A stretch of DNA of 64,000 nt from Haloarcula sp. H-GB4 (GCF_030848575.1 NZ_JAVDDX010000002.1:744001-808000), one strand, 5' to 3'. Shown: positions 54,725-62,881, counted from the first letter of the stretch. Program-made: numbers and translations. The notes: generated by a model not told the origin, from the sequence alone.

Positions 54725-55008
54725 TCAGCCGGAGTGTTTGCTGTCGTCGTATAGGTATTTTATATGTCTGCTATATAGACGATTGTATCGCTACCGGCGG
54801 AGTCGGCAGTGGTCCGGTGCACTCCGAGCGGCAGCGTCGCTGCCAGCGACAGGTGCTGTCAGACCATCCGTTCACGCCGTCCGCAACGGATGCACTTTTC
54901 CCGAGTGGGAGACTACGACCTGCTGGTGGCGATGACGAGATGTTACCCCCGCTGAGCCCCTTGTGACGATGGACTTTTTCTGAGCCACCATTTCACTCCG
55001 AACAGCGG

Positions 55009-55392
55009 CTAAAACGGTGCAGCAGGGCCTTCGTCGGTGTCTCCGTCAGCAGCCGCAGTATCTACCGGCGTCTCTCCATCTTCGGCACGTTCCAGCGCCC
55101 CGTCCCAGCCGTTCAGACCGGGTTCAAAGCTTACCACGTCGCCCTCAAACCCTTCGTACGACGCGATGAGTCGGGCGGCCTGCACGCTGGATTTGCCTTT
55201 CGGACACACTGTCACGACCTCGTCGTCGCCTTCGAACCGTTCGACTTCGTCGACAAGCGACGGGAACGGGACGTTCTCGCTCCCAGGGATGTGACCCCGC
55301 TCGAACGCGCCGGGTGAGCGGATATCGACTACCCGGGCCGTCTCCTCGTCGAGTTTCGACCGCAGCTCGTCGGCGTCGATTTCGCCATCCAT
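55009..55392 (-). CDS. Single-domain rhodanese-like protein
   Basis: A 127-residue rhodanese domain. The active cysteine is in TVCPKGKSS (Cys near residue 63), following the RVVDIRSPGAFERGHIPGSENVPF block. A disordered tail (ETPVDTAAADGDTDEGPAAPF) follows the domain. Single-domain members often transfer sulfane sulfur or act as thiosulfate scavengers. It is the last gene of a four-gene run beginning with the DUF5810-like gene, 38 nt after the Nudix stop. Confidence 0.86.
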   Translation of the reverse strand: MDGEIDADELRSKLDEETARVVDIRSPGAFERGHIPGSENVPFPSLVDEVERFEGDDEVVTVCPKGKSSVQAARLIASYEGFEGDVVSFEPGLNGWDGALERAEDGETPVDTAAADGDTDEGPAAPF

Positions 55393-55430
55393 ATTCAGCC
55401 GCTAGCGGGCGATACCTAAACCTTCACCGG

Positions 55431-55973
55431 CTACAGCAAGCCGTCAGCCTGTGCCAGCAGAATGCCTTCGATGGTCGCGTCGTTAGCCGGTTCACGGCGG
55501 GCGACCTGTAGCGCTTCGTCAATGGGAACAGTCGTCACCGAGAGGAACTCGTTGTCATCGAGTTCCCGGTCGACCGGTTCGAGTCCCTCTGCAAAGACGA
55601 TGCCGCGGCGGTGCCGGAGCACGCCGGTCGAACACGAGAACTCCTCGATAAGCGAGACGCCAGCGGCCTCGAACCCGGTCTCCTCGCGGAGTTCGCGCGC
55701 ACCGGCGGTCGTGTAGGATTCGTCGTCCTCGACGATGCCGGCCGGGAGTTCGAGGCACTGCTCCCGGATGGTCGGGCGGTACTGGTCGACCATGACGAGT
55801 TCGTCGCCAGTCGTGGCGACCACGACGGCCGCATCGGGCAGTTCAGCCCAGTAGTAGTCCTTTTCGGACCCGTCAGGCTGGCGAACTCGGTCGTAACCGC
55901 CGGTGTACCAGCCGGTCTCGTACTCGCGTTCGCTCTCGACAATAGGCCACTCGTGGGCCGGTTCGCGGGTCAT
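55431..55973 (-). CDS. Nudix hydrolase, ADP-ribose pyrophosphatase-like
   Basis: A 180-residue Nudix enzyme. The Nudix box GIVEDDESYTTAGARELREETGF spans 79-101 and matches Gx5Ex7REUxEExGU with all catalytic Glu residues. The surrounding sequence (VVDQYRP, LELPAG) is characteristic of ADP-ribose pyrophosphatases rather than MutT. The frame overlaps the start of the membrane-anchored gene by four bases and precedes the rhodanese by 38 nt, so they are in one operon. Confidence 0.9.
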   Translation of the reverse strand: MTREPAHEWPIVESEREYETGWYTGGYDRVRQPDGSEKDYYWAELPDAAVVVATTGDELVMVDQYRPTIREQCLELPAGIVEDDESYTTAGARELREETGFEAAGVSLIEEFSCSTGVLRHRRGIVFAEGLEPVDRELDDNEFLSVTTVPIDEALQVARREPANDATIEGILLAQADGLL

Positions 55974-56383
55974 ATGTCCTGTCGGACCGCGACGTGGTAA
56001 AACGTGCCGTTGTGCCGGACGACGACGCCGTCGTCGGTCACAGCCCCATCGTACTGCTGTCGCAAGGCGTCGCGTTCATCGAAGGGCGAGTGGGTGAACG
56101 CGCCCTTGAATCCGAGCGGGCCGCGCCAGTATGGCTCTGACTGCCCAGACGTTGACGGAGATGCATCGGCCAGCGCCTCGCTCGTGTACGGGAAGCGCCG
56201 CTCGGACTGGCTGCTCCAGTTGATTGCCGTGCCGTTGTCGACGCTGTACTCACCGTCGGTCGGCGTGGCGACAGCATAGTAGGGGTCCCCGCTCTTAAGG
56301 AGGCCCGGCAGCGCACCCAGCGCCAGCAACAGCACGACGACGGCGATGATGCCGAGCAGGGTGTTCCGTGTGACCGGGCGCAT
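55970..56383 (-). CDS. Membrane-anchored small protein, unknown
   Basis: A 137-residue protein with one N-terminal anchor helix (residues 8-27, IIAVVVLLLALGALPGLL) and an external domain of about 100 residues. The domain has several aromatic and Asp/Ser-rich segments (PYYAVATPTDGEYS, GPLGFKGAFTHSPF, DGVVVRHNGTFYHVAV). There is no known family. Start overlaps the DUF5809-like stop codon by one base and the stop overlaps the Nudix gene start by four; thus strongly operonic. Confidence 0.72.
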   Translation of the reverse strand: MRPVTRNTLLGIIAVVVLLLALGALPGLLKSGDPYYAVATPTDGEYSVDNGTAINWSSQSERRFPYTSEALADASPSTSGQSEPYWRGPLGFKGAFTHSPFDERDALRQQYDGAVTDDGVVVRHNGTFYHVAVRQDI

Positions 56384-56796
56384 CAGACGACCTCACCGTA
56401 GATGCGACCGAAGGCTTGGCGACGGAGCGTCCCGACAGCGGCCCGGCGTTTGTCCTGAAACGTCGCCGCGACAGCTTGCTCTGCGAATGGGGCGGCGTGC
56501 CAGACGACGTTGTCGACGTTCTCCGCGCCGACCAGCGACACCTCGCAGTCCGTGTCTTCGCGCCACTCCTCGAACTCCGCCATCGAGCCGACCTGAACCG
56601 CGAGCGATTCCGCGAACAGCACGTCGCGGGCGGTTTCGACCACCTCGCTGGTAACGCGCTCCTCGTAGGCCTCGGCGTCGAGACCCATCGCCTTCGCGAC
56701 TTCTTTGACGACGATTTGCGCCGTCGGCCCGAACGCCTCGTAGCGCTCGCGGGCCTCGGCTGCCGATGCCGGCGCGAACTGCCCCTCAGTGTTCAT
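56383..56796 (-). CDS. Conserved haloarchaeal protein (DUF5809-like)
   Basis: A 137-residue soluble, acidic helical protein. The N-terminus EGQFAPASAAEARERYEAFG and the middle VGSMAEFEEWREDTDCEVSLVG recur in haloarchaeal annotations under DUF5809, which is my recollection rather than a search result. No catalytic motif is seen. It lies 23 nt after the DUF5810-like stop and overlaps the next gene by one base. Confidence 0.78.
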   Translation of the reverse strand: MNTEGQFAPASAAEARERYEAFGPTAQIVVKEVAKAMGLDAEAYEERVTSEVVETARDVLFAESLAVQVGSMAEFEEWREDTDCEVSLVGAENVDNVVWHAAPFAEQAVAATFQDKRRAAVGTLRRQAFGRIYGEVV

Positions 56797-56819
56797 ACGT
56801 CTCTTTGCCGCCGGCGGGA

Positions 56820-57296
56820 CTATTCGGTTTCGTCTCCGTTCGCGCCAGTGTCGTCGCCATCGCCGGACGCCGACGTGTCGCTATCAGTGGCGTCCGCATC
56901 GCTCTCGTCGTCGCTATCGCGTAGCATCTCCCGCGTCAGGTCCCGAGCCTCGGCCAGCACCTCGCTGTCGTGGTCGCTGAGCGCGTTCGATTCCCGGTGG
57001 CGGTCCGCGCCCTGCGGGAGGTCGCCGTGGCCGTGTCCGTGCGCGTGGTCGTGGCTATGCCCATCGTCACTGCGGTCGACGGTATCCTCGAACATCTGCG
57101 GGAACTCCGTCTCCTCGGCGTATTCGACGACTTCGGTGGACAGTTCGTCCTCGCCGAGTTGTCCCCAGTCGGGGACGCGCTCGTCGAGCCACGCTTCGTG
57201 GTCGTCGCCGCCGGTCATCGCGGTAAACGCGAGGTGGTTCGCCAGATGCACGTCATCGGCTTGCGGGTCGTCACACACTGGACAGGCGTATCCCAT
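56820..57296 (-). CDS. Zinc-finger and His-rich protein (DUF5810-like)
   Basis: A 158-residue protein. The N-terminus GYACPVCDDPQADDVHLANHL contains Cys5, Cys8, His17 and His21, a zinc-finger-like CxxC-Hx3H arrangement. A His/Asp-rich segment (HSHDHAHGHGHG, near residues 80-92) could bind metal ions. The C-terminal third is Asp/Ser/Thr-rich and probably disordered. ATG 57296 is required, since the upstream frame has no similarity. First gene of the run leading to Nudix and rhodanese. Function unknown; adjacency suggests the same pathway. Confidence 0.8.
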   Translation of the reverse strand: MGYACPVCDDPQADDVHLANHLAFTAMTGGDDHEAWLDERVPDWGQLGEDELSTEVVEYAEETEFPQMFEDTVDRSDDGHSHDHAHGHGHGDLPQGADRHRESNALSDHDSEVLAEARDLTREMLRDSDDESDADATDSDTSASGDGDDTGANGDETE

Positions 57297-57429
57297 CGGT
57301 GTGCAAAGCGTGGATGCGGAGCCGTATATGCAGTCGGGGTCTCGGAGCAGTCGTCGTTTCAGACCTGTGTTCCCGCTCTTCGCCGAGGCTGGAGTTGGGA
57401 ACATAAAACAACGGAGTGAGACAGAACGC

Positions 57430-57927
57430 CTACAGCAGGCGGACCATTACCAATGCGTCCTCACCATTGCTATAGTAGTTCGGGATCGTTTTGCGGTGTT
57501 CGAACCCAAAGCGCCGGTAGAGCTTTCGCGCTCCGCCATTGTCGGCCCGGACCTCTAGCTTGACCGAGCCAGCACCCGTCTCGTCGATAACCTCCATCGC
57601 ATGGGTCAACAGCGCGCTCGCAACCCCCTGCCGTCGGTACGCCGGCCGGACCGCAATATCCTTGATGTGGCCGAGCGGGGTACCATGGTTCGGCACCGTA
57701 TCCGCGACGACGTAGCCTGCGACAGCAGGCGGGTCACCGTCGTCGTTTCCGGTTTCGGCGACGAGAAACCCCGTTTCGCCGAGATAGCTCTCCAGTGCAG
57801 AAAACGGCCATGGCTGTGGAAATGACGCCTGCTCGATACGATGGACCTCGATGAGATCCGCACGGACGGCGCGTCGAACCGCTGGCGTATCCGGCGTCTC
57901 CGGTCCGTCAGGAGCGACCGTTGTCAC
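57430..57927 (-). CDS. rimI: Ribosomal protein alanine N-acetyltransferase RimI
   Basis: A 165-residue GNAT acetyltransferase. The acetyl-CoA pyrophosphate loop is AVRPAYRRQGVASALLTHAM; the family-typical EQASFPQPWPFSAL start and the NGGARKLYRRFGFEHRKTIPNYY ending are those of RimI. The start is GTG 57927, supported by a palindromic ACATACATATG TATA element centred about 25 nt upstream; an ORF to 58026 starts before that promoter. Target N-terminal acetylation of a ribosomal protein is known for the bacterial enzyme, and haloarchaea acetylate many N-termini. Confidence 0.9.
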   Translation of the reverse strand: MTTVAPDGPETPDTPAVRRAVRADLIEVHRIEQASFPQPWPFSALESYLGETGFLVAETGNDDGDPPAVAGYVVADTVPNHGTPLGHIKDIAVRPAYRRQGVASALLTHAMEVIDETGAGSVKLEVRADNGGARKLYRRFGFEHRKTIPNYYSNGEDALVMVRLL

Positions 57928-57947
57928 GTGTACACTTCGGTATGGAC

Positions 57948-57957
57948 ATACATATGT
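57948..57957 (-). promoter_or_regulatory. TATA box of rimI
   Basis: The AT-rich ATACATATGT element is centred 25 nt before the GTG start at 57927. It decides the start codon, because any longer protein would begin upstream of the promoter. Confidence 0.6.
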
Positions 57958-58104
57958 GTTACCGCCAACCGAAGATACCGCGGCTTCTGACTGTTTGTCG
58001 ATAGGTGCTGATAATTCATGCATCAATCAGGCCGGGCCAGAGTTAGAACTCCGGAAGGTTCTTTAGTCTGACGAGTCTATATGTAAGTGCACCCGTTTTG
58101 GGTG

Positions 58105-58126
58105 CCACCACCCCCACCCCCACCCC
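58105..58126 (-). repeat. G-run tract, G-quadruplex candidate
   Basis: The forward C runs (4-5 long, separated by single A residues) correspond to G runs GGGG-T-GGGGG-T-GGGGG-T-GG-T-GG on the minus strand. Three long tracts plus short ones could form a quadruplex in minus-strand DNA or RNA, though one long tract short of the standard four. It lies upstream of rimI. Confidence 0.5.
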
Positions 58127-58307
58127 TCTTTCCAAACTTTTCCATCGCTGCCGAGTTGTACTAGGCGTAGGTTCTGCTAGAGCTGACTGCATACGCTAGA
58201 GTGAAGCAGTACTGGCTACGGAGTGGGCCTGATCTGTATGGTGCTGTTGCGGTTCCGGTGTCCCGCTATCTGAGCTAAACGTGATACTAGGCCTCGTTTC
58301 ACTGCTC

Positions 58308-58336
58308 AAAAAAGTCGCGGTCAGAAGGCGACCGCG
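58308..58336 (-). terminator. Hairpin plus U tract, terminator for aconitase
   Basis: On the minus strand CGCGGTC and GACCGCG (58330-58336 and 58316-58322) form a perfect 7-bp stem with a 7-nt loop, followed by ACTTTTTT. The stem is about 75 nt after the aconitase stop. It has the form of an intrinsic terminator. Confidence 0.6.
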
Positions 58337-58358
58337 CTACGCTCGGAATCGCTCTGTC

Positions 58359-58377
58359 GCGGGACCTACGGTCCCGC
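58359..58377. repeat. Perfect palindrome downstream of aconitase
   Basis: GCGGGACC and GGTCCCGC form an 8-bp stem around TAC. Together with the neighbouring GTCGC/GCGAC hairpin it precedes the terminator. The length and 3-nt loop are the same as the palindrome after npdG at 16564. Confidence 0.65.
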
Positions 58378-58408
58378 TGCGGGATTTGAGGTCGCTTCGC
58401 GACTCACT

Positions 58409-60382
58409 TTAGTCGTCAGCAGGTGCAGCGCCGCCTTCGTCGTGCTGCTGCTTCGTGTGCGAGAGCTTGCCACCGGCGGCGAGGATCTCGCGTTCGCGCT
58501 CGGAGGCGTCGAGCTGGCCGGTCGCTTCCCAGTCGTCGTTCACGCGGATGGTGAACTCCGTCTGGCCGGACTTGACGGCCTCGGCCGCGTCGTCGACGAT
58601 CTCGATGTCGTCGCCTTCGTCGATCTGCTCGTAGGTTTCCTCGTCGATGGTGAGTGGGACGATACCGAAGTTGAACAGATTCGCCTTGTGGATGCGGGCG
58701 AAGCTCTGTGCGAGGACGGTCTCGATACCCAGGTACATCGGGCACAGGGCCGCGTGTTCGCGCGAGGAGCCCTGACCGTAGTTCTCGCCAGCGACGAGCA
58801 CGCCGCCGTCAGCTTCGAGTGCGCGCTCCGCGAACGTGTCATCGACGCGCGAGAGCGTGAACTCGGAGAGCTTCGGGACGTTCGACCGGTACATCAGGAT
58901 GTCCTGCGTGGCCGGGATGATGTGGTCCGTCGTGATGTTATCCTCCATCTTCAGGAGGGCTTCACCACCGACTTCGGTCTCCAGCGGGTCCTTCAGCGGC
59001 ACGTCGCCGATGTTCGGGCCCTTGATGAGTTCGTCGTCGACGGCGTTGTCCGGCGCGATGAGGTCCGATTCGGAGTTGCCGATGTACTGGTCGGGCATTT
59101 CCAGACCGGGGGCCTCGAGGTCGCCGAGTTCGTCTGCGAGGTCCCGCGGGTCAACGATTTCGCCTTTGATCGCCGCCGCGGTGGCGACTTCCGGCGAGCA
59201 GAGGTAGACGTTGTCGTCCTCGATACCGGAGCGACCCTCGAAGTTGCGGTTGAAGGTCCGCAGGGAGACGGAGTCGGAGGCCGGGACGTGACCAATACCA
59301 ATACAGGCACCACACGTCGCCTCGGAGAAGTTGACGCCGGCGGCCATCATCTCCGCGGTCCAGCCCTCACGGGCCAGCATCTCGGAGGCCTGCTTGGAGC
59401 CGGGGGCGACGATCATCTCGGTCTTCTTGTCGATGTTGCGCCCTTCCAGCATCTTCGCGGCCGGGAGGATGTCCTCGTAGGCACCGTTCGTACAGGAGCC
59501 GATCATGACCTGCTCGACGTCGACGCCCTCGACTTCGGAGACAGGGACGACGTTGTCAGGCATGGACGGCTCGGCGATGAGCGGTTCGAGGTCCGAGAGG
59601 TCGACGACGATCTCGTCGGCGTACTCGGCGTCCTCGTCGGGGCCGATGTCCTCGAAGACGTCCTCGCGGCCGAGGCGTTCGAGGTAATCCTTGGTCTGGT
59701 CGTCCGTCGGGAAGATCGAGGACGTCGCACCGAGCTCGGTCCCCATGTTGGTGATGGTCGTCCGCTCGGGGACGGTCAGCGTCTCGACGCCGGGACCGGT
59801 GTATTCCAGCACCTTGCCGACGCCGCCCTTGACCGACAGCCGGCGGAGCAGCTCCAAGATGACGTCCTTGGCGGTAGCCCATTCGGGCAGTTCGCCTTCG
59901 AGACGGACGTTGACGACTTCCGGCATCTCAATGTAGTAGGCGCCGCCACCCATCGCGACGGCGACGTCGAGGCCACCGGACCCGATGGCGAGTTCGCCGA
60001 GGCCGCCGGGGGTCGGTGTGTGGGAGTCGGACCCGAGCATCGTCTTGCCGGGTGCGGCGAAGTTCTCCTTGTGGACGTTGTGACAAATACCATTGCCGGG
60101 GCGCGAGAAGTGGGCCCCGAACGTGCCTGCCGCAGAGCGGAGGAAGCGGTGGTCGTCGGTATTCTTAAAGTCGAACTGATAGGTCTGGTGGTCACAGTAC
60201 TGGGCGGCCAGTTCCGTCTGGACCTCTTCGAGGCCCAGCGCTTCGAACTGCAGCCAGACGAGCGTCCCGGTCGTGTCCTGTGTCAGCACCTGATCGATCT
60301 CGATCCCGATCTCTTCTCCGGGTGTTAGCTCCCCTTCGACGAGATGGTCGCCGAGAATTTTTTCCGTAAGCGTCTGTCCCAT
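58409..60382 (-). CDS. acn: Aconitate hydratase
   Basis: TCA-cycle enzyme converting citrate to isocitrate through a [4Fe-4S] cluster, 657 residues. Cluster cysteines are Cys297 (SCTNG) and Cys357/Cys360 (ATCGACIG); substrate residues include the LGSDSHTPTPGGLG block (116-129) and the C-terminal swivelling domain with GENYGQGSSREHAA. The size and KMEDNITTDHIIPA segment fit the short aconitase class found in haloarchaea. ATG 60382 is supported by a TTTATA element about 30 nt upstream. Haloarchaeal aconitases are single-domain-order (1-2-3-linker-4) proteins. Monocistronic. Confidence 0.97.
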   Translation of the reverse strand: MGQTLTEKILGDHLVEGELTPGEEIGIEIDQVLTQDTTGTLVWLQFEALGLEEVQTELAAQYCDHQTYQFDFKNTDDHRFLRSAAGTFGAHFSRPGNGICHNVHKENFAAPGKTMLGSDSHTPTPGGLGELAIGSGGLDVAVAMGGGAYYIEMPEVVNVRLEGELPEWATAKDVILELLRRLSVKGGVGKVLEYTGPGVETLTVPERTTITNMGTELGATSSIFPTDDQTKDYLERLGREDVFEDIGPDEDAEYADEIVVDLSDLEPLIAEPSMPDNVVPVSEVEGVDVEQVMIGSCTNGAYEDILPAAKMLEGRNIDKKTEMIVAPGSKQASEMLAREGWTAEMMAAGVNFSEATCGACIGIGHVPASDSVSLRTFNRNFEGRSGIEDDNVYLCSPEVATAAAIKGEIVDPRDLADELGDLEAPGLEMPDQYIGNSESDLIAPDNAVDDELIKGPNIGDVPLKDPLETEVGGEALLKMEDNITTDHIIPATQDILMYRSNVPKLSEFTLSRVDDTFAERALEADGGVLVAGENYGQGSSREHAALCPMYLGIETVLAQSFARIHKANLFNFGIVPLTIDEETYEQIDEGDDIEIVDDAAEAVKSGQTEFTIRVNDDWEATGQLDASEREREILAAGGKLSHTKQQHDEGGAAPADD

Positions 60383-60409
60383 AACGTGCGTCAATGGATG
60401 GCGCGGCGG

Positions 60410-60416
60410 TATAAAT
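60410..60416 (-). promoter_or_regulatory. TATA box of aconitase gene
   Basis: Forward TATAAAT reads as ATTTATA on the minus strand, centred about 31 nt before the ATG at 60382, typical of a leaderless message. Confidence 0.6.
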
Positions 60417-60544
60417 CCCGCGTATTCCGTCGTATTTTTCATATAAAAATCCGTGCCGTCCGTCACTCAGAAGCGAGTCAACAGGTCGGGACAGCGGTCG
60501 TCCAGACCGGCAGGTCTTTCCACGACACTCGCACAGAACCGCGT

Positions 60545-61006
60545 ATGTTCAAAAGCGGGCGGTTCGTCGCCGATGCTCTCGGCGATCTGAGAGACTCGCA
60601 GGTGCAACCGAACGGCGTCGACCTCACGCTCGGGGCGGTCTACGAGCAAACCGAGCCAGGGCGCATCGAACGCAACGACAAGACCGTCGGCGACCGGCAG
60701 GAAATCGAGCCTGACGACGGCGTCTACCACCTCAACCGCGGCGGCTACATCGTCGAGTACGCCGATCGCGTCGTCATTCCGGATGGCCACATCGGCTTTC
60801 TCCTTCCTCGGTCGTCGTTGCTCCGCAACTCCTGCATGCTCGATACGGCTGTCTGGGACGCCGGTTACGAGGGACGCGGAGAGGGGCTACTGGAGGTTCA
60901 CCACCCGATCGAACTCGAACAGGGCGCGCGGATCGCACAGCTTGTTCTCGCTGACGCCGCTCACGAGGGGACGTACGAAGGAACGTATCAGGGAGAGAAT
61001 CTCTGA
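60545..61006 (+). CDS. dut: dCTP deaminase/dUTPase family protein, probably dUTPase
   Basis: A 153-residue protein of the dCTP deaminase/dUTPase superfamily that keeps uracil out of DNA. The active-site motif is LLPRSSLLRNS, with the DAGYEGRGEGLLEVHHPIELEQGARIAQLVLA block that contains the catalytic carboxylate of the fold. It is shorter than haloarchaeal Dcd (about 195 residues) and matches archaeal-type dUTPase length, so dUTP diphosphatase is preferred; a bifunctional activity cannot be excluded. ATG 60545 starts the family N-terminus MFKSGRFV. Confidence 0.82.
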   Translation: MFKSGRFVADALGDLRDSQVQPNGVDLTLGAVYEQTEPGRIERNDKTVGDRQEIEPDDGVYHLNRGGYIVEYADRVVIPDGHIGFLLPRSSLLRNSCMLDTAVWDAGYEGRGEGLLEVHHPIELEQGARIAQLVLADAAHEGTYEGTYQGENL

Positions 61007-61198
61007 GACGTAATCGCGGTCCCAGACGTGTCTCATAGCCCGAGACATGGTAGGCCATGCTGTGAATTTAAGTGGATTTCCTGAGTGCTGTCAATTGGTG
61101 CTTGAAGCAACTATACCCCGGTTCATACTGCCGTCAGCCTTCAGTACCCGGAAATTACACAAGCACCGTTTTCAGGTACGACAACTGTCTGACCGGGG

Positions 61199-61204
61199 TT
61201 TATC
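61199..61204 (+). promoter_or_regulatory. TATA box of the Bat-type gene
   Basis: TTTATC is centred about 28 nt before the ATG at 61229 and has AT-rich context, consistent with a leaderless message. Confidence 0.5.
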
Positions 61205-61228
61205 ATTGTTGCTGCGTGACAGTGAGAC

Positions 61229-61888
61229 ATGATAGTAGAATTTCACATCGATGCCCCCCTCTTGCAGCGAACAGCTGAAACGCTGAGTAAAGCAGCGATA
61301 CGGATACAGCGATTGCACTGCGAGAGCGGCGACTGCCGTGCCGTCGCCTGGATTGGCCCCGTCGAACGGCCCGCCATCGAAGCGAATCTGGCCCAGGACG
61401 AGAGTATCACCGACTATGCCCATGTAGCGGCAGAAGGAGATGGTCACTGGTATACCCTGCATACAACTGATACGACAATTGACACGATCGGAGAATCGTT
61501 ATTGAATGCGGACGGGTTCCTCCTTGGTGCCGCACAGACCGGCGATGACTGGGTGTTTCGAGCCCGGTTCCCCGAGAAGAGTTCGGTACTGTCGTTCCGT
61601 GACACACTCGTGTCCAGTGATATCAACATCGACATTCAGACCATCACTGACGACACGGAAGCCTCCCCACAGTTCGGCGTGACGGACCCACAGCAAGAAG
61701 TGCTGTTGCTCGCGCTCAATCGTGGGTATTTCACCGTTCCGCGGGAATCGTCCCTCTCGGACCTCGCCGCGGAGCTCGGTATCTCCAGTCAGGCCGCTTC
61801 GGAGCGGCTCCGGCGGGGGACGCGAACGCTGGTACAGAACACGCTGGCGGCCCCTGAACGGCCGCTTGTCGGCTCACCGCCGGAGTAA
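61229..61888 (+). CDS. Bat-type HTH-10 transcription regulator
   Basis: A 219-residue regulator. The C-terminal HTH_10 domain (about 156-211) is typical: PQQEVLLLALNRGYFTVPRESSLSDLAAELGISSQAASERLRRG. The N-terminal 150 residues are a haloarchaeal Bat-like sensory part without PAS or GAF motifs that I can name. The TTTATC element (61199-61204) is centred about 28 nt before the ATG at 61229. Bat relatives regulate opsin, light and oxygen responses, but the target here is unknown. Stand-alone gene in an AT-richer island. Confidence 0.88.
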   Translation: MIVEFHIDAPLLQRTAETLSKAAIRIQRLHCESGDCRAVAWIGPVERPAIEANLAQDESITDYAHVAAEGDGHWYTLHTTDTTIDTIGESLLNADGFLLGAAQTGDDWVFRARFPEKSSVLSFRDTLVSSDINIDIQTITDDTEASPQFGVTDPQQEVLLLALNRGYFTVPRESSLSDLAAELGISSQAASERLRRGTRTLVQNTLAAPERPLVGSPPE

Positions 61889-62084
61889 TCGGACCAAGAA
61901 CGGCTTCCGGTTGGTAGAAAGTGAGAGTGGTGGGACGATGACCCGCTGTGAGCAGTGGGTCTGGGGGCGACAGATTGTTGAATAACTGCGTCTTGTGTCA
62001 TTTGAGTCCCCAGTGTGGGTGACGTAGCGTCTGGTCCGTCACCTAGACGGTGGTTACTTCAGACAGTGAAACCGCTCATCCGCT

Positions 62085-62090
62085 GTTATA
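62085..62090 (+). promoter_or_regulatory. TATA box of the HalOD1 gene
   Basis: GTTATA (within CTGTTATAAGAAAA) is about 27 nt before the ATG at 62115, consistent with a leaderless message. Confidence 0.55.
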
Positions 62091-62114
62091 AGAAAAGGGA
62101 GCGTATGCTGGAGT

Positions 62115-62393
62115 ATGAGCTCGAACGAGGGGACTGTGTATATGCTACGGAACCGGGCCACGGAGGGGTCCGGGGACTGGGTGAGCCCCGAACCCGCAGG
62201 TGATGTTATTGCTGATGCAGTTATCGAAGCGACAGATCTGGATGCAGATGATATTGACGAACTGGAGACATACGTCGACAGCGAATCACTCCGTGCGGTT
62301 GTCGGGGAGAGGACGACGGAGTCGCTGACGTTCGCTGTCGAAGGACACGACGTGACGATAACGGCTGACGGTGAGGTTTCTGTCGACGGGTAA
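62115..62393 (+). CDS. HalOD1 output domain protein
   Basis: A 92-residue single-domain protein of the HalOD1 family, the haloarchaeal output domain found alone or at the end of response regulators. The core DVIADAVIEATDLDADDIDELETYVDSESLRAVV and the C-terminal strand pair ESLTFAVEGHDVTITADGEVSV are typical. The first 20 residues are polar. A strong TATA box lies 25-30 nt upstream. Its exact role is unknown; such proteins are abundant in haloarchaea. It sits between the Bat-type gene and mgsA. Confidence 0.88.
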   Translation: MSSNEGTVYMLRNRATEGSGDWVSPEPAGDVIADAVIEATDLDADDIDELETYVDSESLRAVVGERTTESLTFAVEGHDVTITADGEVSVDG

Positions 62394-62451
62394 CGGGCGC
62401 TGACACGTATCCGTCCAAATGACATAAGACGGTGGCCCGAGAGCCCCAGGT

Positions 62452-62835
62452 ATGACCCGCGTTGCACTCATCGCACACGACGACGAGAAGCCAGAGATGA
62501 TCGATCTGGCACAGAGTTACGAATCAACGCTTTCGGAGTTCGACCTCGTCGGGACTGGCACGACGAGCAAGCGTATCATGGCAGAGACCGACCTCACAGT
62601 CGAACGTAAGGAGAGCGGGCCGATGGGTGGCGACACGCAGATCGGCGCAGAAGTCGCCGAGGGCCGCATGGACGGCATCGTCTTCCTCCGGGACCCGCTG
62701 ACGGCACAGCCCCACGAGCCGGACATCTCGGCGCTCCTGCGCATCTGTGACGTCCACGACGTGCCGCTGGCGACGACGCGAACCTCGGCGGAGTACATCC
62801 TCGAAGGGCTGGCGCAGGACAAAGCCGACGACTAA
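62452..62835 (+). CDS. mgsA: Methylglyoxal synthase
   Basis: Converts dihydroxyacetone phosphate to methylglyoxal and phosphate, bypassing lower glycolysis. The 127-residue protein has the family order: [17 protein letters not shown] at the N-terminus, GTGTTSKRI phosphate loop, [17 protein letters not shown] and [39 protein letters not shown]. The Asp residues of the catalytic site fall in MGGDTQ and FLRDPL. In haloarchaea glycerol and dihydroxyacetone catabolism makes this shunt relevant. It lies 59 nt after the HalOD1 gene, same strand. Confidence 0.95.
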   Translation: MTRVALIAHDDEKPEMIDLAQSYESTLSEFDLVGTGTTSKRIMAETDLTVERKESGPMGGDTQIGAEVAEGRMDGIVFLRDPLTAQPHEPDISALLRICDVHDVPLATTRTSAEYILEGLAQDKADD

Positions 62836-62881
62836 GCTCGTTGGGAGCGGGAGACAACCGTCTGCAATCTACTTACTCGGC

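Larger units (their letters stand above)
57958..58408. other. Hairpin-rich gap between rimI and aconitase
   Basis: These 451 bases contain no gene. The minus-strand RNA read past the aconitase stop would form GTCGC/GCGAC (58391-58403), GCGGGACC/GGTCCCGC (58359-58377) and CGCGGTC/GACCGCG (58316-58336), followed by a U-rich tract. Beyond are a featureless stretch and then a G-run segment (58111-58126) next to a GCACCC/GGGTGC hairpin (58089-58105). The remainder reaches the rimI promoter. Confidence 0.6.

Noticed and set aside
54830..55008. Possible 39-residue minus-strand ORF near 54960
   Set aside because: No promoter and no acidic bias; basic, Ser/Val/His-rich product looks like noise.
61007..61228. 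Short ORFs (61 and 68 residues) before the Bat-type gene
   Set aside because: Low acidity, many Cys/Leu/Arg residues and no ribosome or family signals; most likely non-coding upstream region.
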